A stretch of 5,149 nucleotides of DNA from Clostridia bacterium (GTDB lineage Bacteria; Bacillota; Clostridia; Christensenellales; Aristaeellaceae), in contig JAUNBY010000240.1 of assembly GCA_030526935.1 (NCBI GenBank), positions 1 to 5,149 on the forward strand. Direction: 5' to 3'. This document shows positions 1 to 5,149 of this stretch, in pieces (position 1 is the first letter of the stretch; every line of letters begins with the position of its first letter). The notes under the pieces were generated by a model. That model was not told where the DNA came from. It saw only the letters and a list, made by a program, of their open reading frames with translations, and made no database searches. Position numbers and translations under genes: made by a program.

Positions 1-11
1 TGCCACTGCAT
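1..11 (-). CDS. Start of an unidentified gene running off the left edge
   Basis: On the minus strand, the FAH-family gene stop (TAG) is followed within ten bases by GGAGG, a four-base spacer (AATT) and an ATG at 11-9. The frame is open to the window edge and reads Met-Gln-Trp. The canonical Shine-Dalgarno sequence and tight spacing point to a co-transcribed downstream gene. Only three complete codons are visible, so the product cannot be named. By context it would belong to the same catabolic operon as the FAH enzyme. The spacer is slightly short for a GGAGG site, and the stretch could be chance. Confidence 0.5.
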
Positions 12-21
12 AATTCCTCCG

Positions 22-861
22 CTATACGACCGTATTCTCCAAACGGCCGATCTTCTCTATTTCACATACTACCACGTCGCCCTTATTCAAAAACGTGGGC
101 GGCGTCATTCCCATTCCGACGCCCTTGGGCGTTCCCGTAGAAATTATAGTTCCCGCGAGAAGCGTCATGCCTCTGGACAAATCCTCGATTATTTCCGATG
201 GGGTATGTATAAGATCCCGGGTATTTCCGTCCTGACGGATTTCGCCGTTGACGAACGAGCGAATCGCCAGATGGGGATCGACGCCCAATTCATCCGCGGT
301 GACGATATACGGCCCCATAGGGGTAAATCCGTCGAGGCTTTTGCCGAAATACCACTGCCTGCGCTCGGACTGTATCTCCCGGGCGCTTACGTCGTTGAGC
401 ACCGTGAATCCAAATATATACTCCCCGGCGTCGCAGGCTTTTACGTCTTTGGCGTCCCTTCCGATTATGAAGGCCAGCTCGGCTTCGTAGTCGAGTTGTC
501 GGGTCATATCGAAATGCCCCTGTATATCCCCGTCTGGGGCTACCGCCTCGTTTACGCGCTTTGAGAAGTAAACCGCCTTCTCGGCCTCGACGAAGGTTTT
601 ATTGGAAAACTTCGCCGATTCGATCGCGTGCTCTCGATAATTAAGCCCAAGGCATATCACGTCCTGCGGGGGATTAGGTATGGGGCTTAACAGCTCGACA
701 GCCGACGCCGAAACGCTTCTTTCGGCCTTAAGCTCTATCCCTTCCATGTAAAGATACATGGCGTCGATCATATCCATATCCTCATTAAGAACGCGAATGA
801 CGGCTCCATCGACAACGCCGACCCTCATGGCCCCGTCAAGCAAAAATGTAGCCAGCTTCAT
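22..861 (-). CDS. Fumarylacetoacetate hydrolase (FAH) family protein
   Basis: This is a 279-residue cytosolic enzyme of the FAH superfamily, whose members hydrolyse, hydrate or decarboxylate 2-keto or diketo acids using a divalent metal. A short N-terminal domain (about 1-62) is followed by the catalytic FAH domain (about 66-279). Visible family motifs are GLNYREHA (72-79), the metal-binding DYEAELA segment with E126 and E128, NDVSARE (156-162) with the third metal ligand D157, the KSLDGFTPMGP substrate loop (174-184), and TGTPKGVG (242-249). All expected metal ligands are present and the length is normal, so the gene looks intact. The ATG at 861 is preceded by a purine-rich GGGGTGGG stretch and, further up, a near-consensus promoter at 895-923. 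Substrate is unknown; acylpyruvate, 2,4-diketo-3-deoxy sugar acid or 2-hydroxyhepta-diene-dioate-type substrates are all possible. The nearby GntR regulator and LarA-like enzyme favour sugar-acid or hydroxy-acid catabolism. Confidence 0.93.
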   Translation of the reverse strand: MKLATFLLDGAMRVGVVDGAVIRVLNEDMDMIDAMYLYMEGIELKAERSVSASAVELLSPIPNPPQDVICLGLNYREHAIESAKFSNKTFVEAEKAVYFSKRVNEAVAPDGDIQGHFDMTRQLDYEAELAFIIGRDAKDVKACDAGEYIFGFTVLNDVSAREIQSERRQWYFGKSLDGFTPMGPYIVTADELGVDPHLAIRSFVNGEIRQDGNTRDLIHTPSEIIEDLSRGMTLLAGTIISTGTPKGVGMGMTPPTFLNKGDVVVCEIEKIGRLENTVV

Positions 862-894
862 CAGCCCACCCCGCCTCGTTTATTTCATCAAAAA

Positions 895-923
895 ATTATA
901 CAATAACGGGAGCCTTTAGTCAA
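895..923 (-). promoter_or_regulatory. Sigma-A/sigma-70-type promoter of the FAH-family gene
   Basis: On the minus strand there is a -35 box TTGACT (923-918), a spacer of exactly 17 bases and a perfect -10 box TATAAT (900-895). Transcription would start near position 888, giving a leader of roughly 27 bases before the ATG at 861. The -10 sits inside ATTGTATAAT, an imperfect palindrome that could also serve as a regulator half-site. This promoter separates the FAH gene from the upstream caspase-like gene. Confidence 0.85.
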
Positions 924-1123
924 TACGCGCGTGATTTTTTATTTTTAAAGTATGAACTTGTCTGATCCACCGCTATAATACCGTTTATATAACAACCCGC
1001 TTAAGCCCCGCCCTTCGGCGCGGTCGTTTTTCGTCAGCAGTATTCACGATAAAAATTGTCCGTATAAATGGCTGACGGCACGGGAAGGCGTTGCGTTTTC
1101 CGGCATAAGCGGGAGCGCGACAT
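924..1123. other. Non-coding intergenic stretch with several inverted repeats
   Basis: No gene is supported here; the only open frame is short, low in complexity and runs across the terminator of the neighbouring gene. Inverted repeats seen are: a GC-rich hairpin at 1005-1024; a seven-base pair CGTCAGC (1032-1038) and GCTGACG (1071-1077) separated by 32 bases; and a weak pairing of CGGGAA (1081-1086) with downstream TTTCCG. A plus-strand TATAAT occurs at 974-979, but without a matching -35 box. No known structured RNA family is recognised. Confidence 0.5.
1005..1031 (+). terminator. Possible plus-strand intrinsic terminator (orphan)
   Basis: Arms GCCCCGCC (1005-1012) and GGCGCGGT (1017-1024) close on a four-base CTTC loop. 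They give four perfect pairs, one C-C mismatch, two further G-C pairs and a G-U pair. Five Ts follow at 1027-1031 on the plus strand. This looks like a Rho-independent terminator reading rightwards, but no plus-strand gene ends here. It may stop antisense transcription or be fortuitous. Confidence 0.35.
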
Positions 1124-1154
1124 AAAAATTCCCGGGAATAAACCAATTCCCGGG
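1124..1154 (-). terminator. Rho-independent terminator of the caspase-like gene
   Basis: On the minus strand a perfect nine-base-pair stem, CCCGGGAAT (1154-1146) with ATTCCCGGG (1139-1131), closes on a six-base loop and is followed by AATTTTT. It starts about 30 bases after the stop of the caspase-like gene. The core CCCGGG is self-complementary, so AATTCCCGGG also appears as a direct repeat (1127-1136 and 1145-1154). The stem, loop and T-tract fit a canonical intrinsic terminator, which marks the end of that transcription unit. Confidence 0.85.
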
Positions 1155-1185
1155 TCAAGCGATTCATATCGGGGCCGGCGCCCGT

Positions 1186-2559
1186 CTATTTACTGAAGAT
1201 CACCGTATTCGACGTGGTCGGGTAACTTACAACCGTTTGCGTATATCCGGACAAATCCAACTCCGCGGAGCGCAGAGAGGCGTTGACCTCGCTTCTCAGG
1301 TATTTTCTCAGTTCAGTGAGAGTGACGCTTCCGTCGCCATTGGCGTCGCAAAGCCAGTCGCCTGTGGATGAGGCGCTTGTCAAATCCCAGCCAAGGCCCT
1401 TGCACAAGGCGTCCGCAAAAAGATCGACGCCGTCTACAATGAAGCCGTATTCCGCGCTTTTGCTGGAGCATATTACGTTATACTTCGATGAGACGAATTC
1501 AGAGGTCTTGGAATACCCCTGCGAAAACTCGCTGATGAAGCGCCGGGCAAACGTGTCGGGTGAAAGCGATTTGCCTATGGCGCTGCCGCTGTTGCAACAG
1601 TTGAGAAAGAGCACTATCTTGCCGGGTATGGCGTCGAGTACGGTTCGAAGCTTTTTCGCCGTTATTGCGCCGTCCGTTCCCGCTATGAGGTAAAGCGTGC
1701 CATTTATTTCCGCGCCGTGTCCGGAATAGTATATATACGTGGTGTCATTTGAGCTTATGCCGTCATCCCAATTGTCCATCATCGTAAGCAGGGCGCTTTT
1801 GGAATAGTTGAGGTAATAGGAACTGTACATGCCCTCCCTTTCGAACAGCCCGTTTACGCTTAATACCTCCGCGTAGATGCTGGGAAGCGCATCGAAGGCG
1901 AAGTCGCTGTAAAGGGCGTCGGATTGGCTCATGCCGAATAAAAACGCGCGCTTCGCGGGTTCATCCTGCGTACTTGCGACGGTCACCTTGCACTTTGCGC
2001 TTACATTACCCGACGTGGCGGTAATCGTCGCGGTACCCTCGGATACCGCCGTTATGACGCCCGCCGCGCTCACCTTGGCGACCGAGGCCTTGTTTGATGA
2101 CCATGTGAGGGTTTTGTTGGCGACGGCTGTCGGCGTAATCGTCGCGTCCAACGTGTATTTTTCGCCCGGTTCCATGGAAAGCGTCGCGGGCAATTCTATA
2201 GACGTCACTTTGAGCTTTTTCACGCGCACCGTAACTATCGACGATTTATACACCTTTCCGTTTACCGTGACCTTCGCCGCGAGCTTTGCGGTTCCGGCCT
2301 TTCTTGGTATCGCGTAATACTCGCCCGTGCTCGCGTCGCGTCCGAGTCCGAGTATAGTTTTGTTGGATGTGACGACCTTGTAGGAGAGGAGCGTTTCGAC
2401 CGTGAGGGGGTAATTCTGGCCGATATACATAATGCTCTCGACATCGACAAGCTCTACCGGCGCCTTTATTGCCGCCGATTCGGCGACGGCAGCCGCTCCC
2501 GCCGCTGAAAAACAGATCATCAGCGTTATAACGGCGGCCGCTATATTTCTTCTGTACAT
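1186..2559 (-). CDS. Secreted BIG2-domain caspase-like (peptidase C14) protein with EF-hand loop
   Basis: The protein is 457 residues long. The start at 2559 is chosen because GGAGG lies six bases upstream and the product then opens with a signal peptide: basic MYRR, a hydrophobic core to about 24, and likely cleavage near 24-30. The frame extends upstream to 2715, but those residues look non-coding. Residues about 34-113 form a beta-rich stretch that may be a degenerate Ig-like repeat. Residues about 117-195 are a BIG2 domain (SIELPATLSMEPGEK, then WSSNKASVAKVSAAGVITAVSEG). Residues about 203-457 are a caspase-like domain with the YYSGHG motif (catalytic His281) and LFLNCCNSG, where Cys322 is the expected nucleophile. 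The usual Asp two residues before it is Asn320, and Cys321 is adjacent. DANGDGSVTLTE (405-416) is a complete EF-hand-type calcium loop. It is probably exported and possibly a calcium-dependent cysteine peptidase; its target is unknown. It is a single-gene unit with its own terminator. Confidence 0.9.
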   Translation of the reverse strand: MYRRNIAAAVITLMICFSAAGAAAVAESAAIKAPVELVDVESIMYIGQNYPLTVETLLSYKVVTSNKTILGLGRDASTGEYYAIPRKAGTAKLAAKVTVNGKVYKSSIVTVRVKKLKVTSIELPATLSMEPGEKYTLDATITPTAVANKTLTWSSNKASVAKVSAAGVITAVSEGTATITATSGNVSAKCKVTVASTQDEPAKRAFLFGMSQSDALYSDFAFDALPSIYAEVLSVNGLFEREGMYSSYYLNYSKSALLTMMDNWDDGISSNDTTYIYYSGHGAEINGTLYLIAGTDGAITAKKLRTVLDAIPGKIVLFLNCCNSGSAIGKSLSPDTFARRFISEFSQGYSKTSEFVSSKYNVICSSKSAEYGFIVDGVDLFADALCKGLGWDLTSASSTGDWLCDANGDGSVTLTELRKYLRSEVNASLRSAELDLSGYTQTVVSYPTTSNTVIFSK

Positions 2560-2565
2560 GACATA

Positions 2566-2570
2566 CCTCC
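2566..2570 (-). promoter_or_regulatory. Ribosome binding site deciding the caspase-like start
   Basis: GGAGG on the minus strand ends six bases before the ATG at 2559. It selects this ATG over the longer in-frame opening at 2715, and the resulting N-terminus is a proper signal peptide. Confidence 0.85.
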
Positions 2571-2978
2571 AATTGGCATATATTACAATTCGACGAACGA
2601 ACGTCTCATATAGTTCATTTTTTCGTGTAAAATTGATATATAAATCCATGCTGAAGGTGAGTCCGTTTCCAACATCCTCGCCGCGACATATGGCGCTGAT
2701 GGCCCCTGCTTCCAATCTGCCTTATGAGTAAGAAACACGCAACGGGGTTTAAACACATCGTAAATACTTGCCCTGCTCAACATCCAAAGGCGGCGGTGAA
2801 ATGACAGCTGCCAAATCAGGCGGCGCATCCCGCGCGGACGACGACAACGAAGTATTGCGCAAAAGAAACGTAAAGACAGGCGTTGCGACTTGCGTCGACA
2901 CACTCAACCCTCTCCCCTTCCGCGAAAAACCGCAATGCGTCTCTTCGCGTCCATACCTCATTGCTTTGCATGAGGATG
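2571..2978. other. Intergenic gap without a supported gene
   Basis: This gap lies between the LarA-like stop and the caspase-like ribosome binding site. Minus-strand frames inside it give arginine- and cysteine-rich products with no domain and no good ribosome binding site. A plus-strand frame from an ATG at 2801 to 3034 (77 codons), with GGTG two bases upstream, is possible but unconvincing and overlaps the 3' end of the LarA-like gene antisense. AT-rich sequence at about 2580-2650 presumably holds the promoter of the caspase-like gene, but no -35/-10 pair with good spacing was found. No tRNA or riboswitch fold is recognised. Confidence 0.5.
2956..2975 (-). terminator. Weak hairpin just after the LarA-like stop
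   Basis: Arms CCTCAT and ATGAGG (six pairs, possibly extended by GC/GC past a bulge) begin three bases after the TAG of the LarA-like gene. There is no T-tract on the minus-strand side, so it is not a standard intrinsic terminator. It could protect the 3' end of the mRNA or be a pause site. Termination of the operon may depend on Rho or lie elsewhere in the gap. Confidence 0.3.
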
Positions 2979-4256
2979 CTATAACCAGGGGACATTGCCA
3001 GATTCGTCAAAGACGATATCCTCCGGTTCGCTGATTACATCGAGGTCGGGAATTGACCGCGCTTCATCAAGCAGAGCCTGTGATATTCTATAGGGACTGA
3101 AGTGCAATGTATCAGGCATCCATACCATCCTGCATCCTGCGGGATCTATATGTACGCATGTCTGTATTGCCATTCTTATGGCGTCGCGATCGCAGTGCAT
3201 TATCGGCGGAATTTTCATGCTCGCGGGATCGTGGCTTGTAATGGCGTTGGGGTAAGATTCATCCAAATCCATTTTCCCGTAAAAGCGCCGCGTAGTAATA
3301 TCCGCGCCGCCTATTCCGCATCCGTTGCCGTGTGAAGCCTCGCTGAGATCCAATACGGCGATGCGCTCGATAAAGGGCTGCGATATGCCCATAATGCTTG
3401 AGCGTCCCGTGATATTCGGATCCATGCCCGCGCCGCTTATATCCTTTCCTATCCGATCGAGAACCAGAACGTCAACTTTCTTAAACGGAATCCTTGGTAT
3501 AAGCGTTTTTGCTTTGACGAGCAGTTTAGCCTCTTCCTCCTCGATGCTTTGCGCGGGCAAAGCTTTTAAAGCGTATGTTCCGTGGAAAGCGTCTTCGACG
3601 ATGGCGATTCCGAATGGAACATGCTTCGAGGCGAGTATTACGCGCGCTATCTGCGTAACGTTATACGACATGCGGTCAAAGCCATGCGAATGGCATAAGT
3701 TGGCTCCGCGCTGTTTTCCAAAGCCGATAGTCAGCATCTTCATCAATCCGCTTTCGATGACCCCACGAAAATCTGTGTGCGGCTTTATGCGTCCTACGGG
3801 TATCATCCAGTCGGCGTCAAACGCGTTCTCATCGACGTTGACCTCCAATCCCTCGGCGGTACGTCCGATTACGCGCGTTTGCATGGAGCATATGATGGGA
3901 ACGCCCATCGTTCGCTCGTTTATTCCGAATCCCTCTATCAATTGCCTTTGGCCTTCAGCGGTCGCGCCGCCATGACTTCCCATGGCGGGTATCAGAAATG
4001 GCTTTGCGCCTTTTCCGAGCAAAAGATTTACTAAAGACTTTATGATGACGTCGATATGATTGATTTCGCGGCTGCCTATACCTATCGCCACGCTCTGGCC
4101 CGGCATTATGCAGTCGAGCAGATTGTTTTCATTGACGCTGCGCTCGATAATCGACGGTATGTCTTTCTTTTCTATGGTTCCTCGCTCGACGCGGCTTGAC
4201 ACCAAAGCCATTTTTGGCAATATGGTGGACTTTAGCAATTCATCATAAATGCTCAT
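2979..4256 (-). CDS. LarA-like lactate racemase family protein (DUF2088)
   Basis: The protein has 425 residues, close to the length of Lactobacillus LarA, and is cytosolic. LarA enzymes racemise or epimerise 2-hydroxy acids using a nickel-pincer nucleotide tethered to a lysine. Residues that line up by eye with the LarA active site are Arg63 (GSREI), His95 (GSHGG), His160 (KPHTDFRG), Lys173 (LMKML, the expected cofactor-anchoring lysine), His189 or His191 (CHSHG, nickel ligand) and Lys271 (GKDISG). A glycine-rich HGNGCGIGGAD motif follows at about 309-319. The gene overlaps the upstream regulator by 14 bases and is probably translationally coupled. Two adjacent ATGs exist (4259 and 4256); GAGG lies six bases from the second but only three from the first, so 4256 is preferred. 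Substrate is unknown: lactate, or a larger hydroxy or sugar acid as in other LarA homologues. The cofactor genes larB, larC and larE are not in the window. Confidence 0.88.
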   Translation of the reverse strand: MSIYDELLKSTILPKMALVSSRVERGTIEKKDIPSIIERSVNENNLLDCIMPGQSVAIGIGSREINHIDVIIKSLVNLLLGKGAKPFLIPAMGSHGGATAEGQRQLIEGFGINERTMGVPIICSMQTRVIGRTAEGLEVNVDENAFDADWMIPVGRIKPHTDFRGVIESGLMKMLTIGFGKQRGANLCHSHGFDRMSYNVTQIARVILASKHVPFGIAIVEDAFHGTYALKALPAQSIEEEEAKLLVKAKTLIPRIPFKKVDVLVLDRIGKDISGAGMDPNITGRSSIMGISQPFIERIAVLDLSEASHGNGCGIGGADITTRRFYGKMDLDESYPNAITSHDPASMKIPPIMHCDRDAIRMAIQTCVHIDPAGCRMVWMPDTLHFSPYRISQALLDEARSIPDLDVISEPEDIVFDESGNVPWL

Positions 4257-4980
4257 CATGTACCTCGTATTTCTTAGGTTTGTTGTCCGGTTTCGATATT
4301 AACGCGATATCGTTGGCGGTTATTTCAATGTGAGCTTTCATCTCTTCAACGGCTCTTTCCGAATCCCGCAGCAGGAAGCACTCGAGAATGTTCGAATGCG
4401 GATTGACGGCGTTGAAGTATACATCGCTGTCGGCAAAGGAATTGCCGCGATAACGGCGGAAGAACTCCACAAGCTCTTTATTGATGCGAATGATAAACTT
4501 ATTCTGCGAAAAAGACGCGATTTTCGTATGGAACAATTCGTCGAGCATTATCATCTTGGCGAGGTTATGATCTTTCGTCGCCTGCACAAAAGACGTGTGA
4601 ATGCTCTGCAATTCCTCAATCTGCTGCGGGCTGGCCTTTTCAACCGCGAGTTTGACCGATAAAATCTCCAGGGCTTTGCGAACGTCGATGTATTCGTGAA
4701 AGCTGCTCTCGTCAATTATGTTTTCTTCAGACGCTTCGTCGGGACGCTCGTCGTCGAAACTCGCAACGAAAGAGCCTTTGCCTGGTTTTATGGTTACCAA
4801 TTTCATCGCCTGTAGATAACGCAGAGCCTCTCGTATGCAAGTTCGGCTTACTTTAAGCATATCGCACAGTTGCGATTCAGTTGGCAGTTTTTGCCCTTCT
4901 TTAAATTCGCCCGCTTCAATACTGCTTTTTAGCCTTTCGACAACGGCGTCAGTAACAGAGATTTTCTGAATTTCCCTCAT
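4243..4980 (-). CDS. GntR-family transcriptional regulator, FadR subfamily (FCD domain)
   Basis: This is a 245-residue DNA-binding regulator. The N-terminal winged helix-turn-helix covers about 5-75, with LPTESQLCDMLKVSRTCIREAL (32-53) as the recognition region and KPGKGSFV (65-72) as the wing. The C-terminal FCD ligand domain (about 92-225) keeps its signature residues: Arg101, Asp147 and His151 (LDELFH), His195 (NPHSNIL) and His217 (AHIEIT). These fit the metal-binding site with which FCD regulators sense carboxylates such as lactate, gluconate or uronates. The start at 4980 has AAAGGTG eight bases upstream; an ATG at 4998 and a TTG at 5010 in the same frame have no ribosome binding site. 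It is the first gene of an operon with the LarA-like gene and has a strong promoter. Autorepression and control of the neighbouring metabolic genes are likely but inferred. Confidence 0.93.
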   Translation of the reverse strand: MREIQKISVTDAVVERLKSSIEAGEFKEGQKLPTESQLCDMLKVSRTCIREALRYLQAMKLVTIKPGKGSFVASFDDERPDEASEENIIDESSFHEYIDVRKALEILSVKLAVEKASPQQIEELQSIHTSFVQATKDHNLAKMIMLDELFHTKIASFSQNKFIIRINKELVEFFRRYRGNSFADSDVYFNAVNPHSNILECFLLRDSERAVEEMKAHIEITANDIALISKPDNKPKKYEVHDEHL

Positions 4981-5015
4981 AGAGCAAACACCTTTCATCA
5001 GACAATACAACCATA

Positions 5016-5025
5016 TGATATATCA
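5016..5025. promoter_or_regulatory. Candidate operator at the operon transcription start
   Basis: TGATATATCA is a perfect ten-base palindrome just downstream of the -10 box, over the predicted transcription start. A repressor bound here would block initiation, which suits GntR autoregulation. The sequence is AT-rich and short, and does not match the common FadR-subfamily pattern TnGTnnnACnA. A nearer match is TTGTCTGATGA, read on the minus strand at 5006-4996 (one mismatch). Which of the two, if either, is the operator cannot be decided here. Confidence 0.3.
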
Positions 5026-5027
5026 GA

Positions 5028-5056
5028 ATCATAACACACGCATCGGGTTTTGTCAA
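5028..5056 (-). promoter_or_regulatory. Sigma-A/sigma-70-type promoter of the gntR-larA-like operon
   Basis: The minus strand carries a perfect -35 box TTGACA (5056-5051), a 17-base spacer and a -10 box TATGAT (5033-5028), which is one mismatch from consensus. Transcription should start near 5021, leaving a leader of about 41 bases before the ATG at 4980. Nothing between this promoter and the right edge looks like a gene. Confidence 0.85.
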
Positions 5057-5149
5057 ACGCTCAAACCAGTCCTTCGCGGGTATTAAAAACGAGACCTCAA
5101 TTGCCAAAGTAAACGCAACGAGCATATGGAAGGGGGGTTGCAATAAGTC

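Noticed and set aside
1127..1154. Direct repeat AATTCCCGGG as a possible att site or CRISPR-like repeat
   Set aside because: There are only two copies, and the repetition follows from the self-complementary CCCGGG in the terminator stem.
2560..2715. Extended N-terminus of the caspase-like protein
   Set aside because: The frame is open to 2715, but the added residues precede a perfect signal peptide, and the GGAGG site lies directly before the ATG at 2559.
2583..2903. Minus-strand frame of about 106 codons in the gap
   Set aside because: The product is rich in Arg, Cys and Trp and has no motif. It runs across the upstream region of the caspase-like gene and lacks a ribosome binding site.
2801..3034. 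Small plus-strand protein of 77 codons
   Set aside because: It has a weak GGTG site only two bases from the ATG, no recognisable domain, and an antisense overlap with the LarA-like coding region. It was kept only as a note on the gap.
3325..3975. Long plus-strand frame of 216 codons
   Set aside because: It lies wholly antisense to the LarA-like gene, whose active-site residues show which strand is coding. The plus-strand product has no domain.
5057..5149. Plus-strand gene start after the GGAAGGGGGG stretch near the right edge
   Set aside because: The only nearby start is a TTG followed by a stop after two codons, so no gene begins there within the window.

Overview
Every convincing gene here reads on the minus strand, so transcription runs from high to low coordinates. 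The sequence suggests a bacterium, most likely a member of the Bacillota/Clostridia. The support is sigma-A-type promoters with near-consensus -35 and -10 boxes and 17-base spacers, GGAGG-type ribosome binding sites, and a secreted BIG2-plus-caspase protein of a kind common in gut Clostridia. This placement is an inference; there is no rRNA or marker gene to confirm it.

Layout in transcription order: (1) positions 5149-5057 hold nothing recognisable, then comes a strong promoter (5056-5028). (2) A GntR/FadR-subfamily (FCD) regulator (4980-4243) overlaps by 14 bases (3) a LarA-like, nickel-pincer-type lactate racemase family protein (4256-2979). These two form one operon. (4) A 419-base gap (2978-2560) has no supported gene. 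(5) A secreted protein of 457 residues (2559-1186) has a signal peptide, a bacterial Ig-like (BIG2) domain, a C14 caspase-like peptidase domain and an EF-hand-type loop. It is closed by a clear intrinsic terminator (1154-1124). (6) A second structured gap (1123-862) carries another near-consensus promoter (923-895). (7) A fumarylacetoacetate hydrolase (FAH) family enzyme (861-22) follows. (8) The first codons of a further gene (11 to the left edge) lie ten bases after the FAH stop, behind a GGAGG sequence.

How they may work together: an FCD-type GntR repressor, a LarA-family epimerase/racemase and an FAH-family hydrolase/lyase together suggest uptake and breakdown of a hydroxy acid or sugar acid, with the regulator sensing a carboxylate intermediate. 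The substrate cannot be read from the sequence. The caspase-like gene lies between the two metabolic units as an apparently independent transcription unit, with its own ribosome binding site and terminator. No mobile element, CRISPR array, tRNA, rRNA or recognisable riboswitch was seen.
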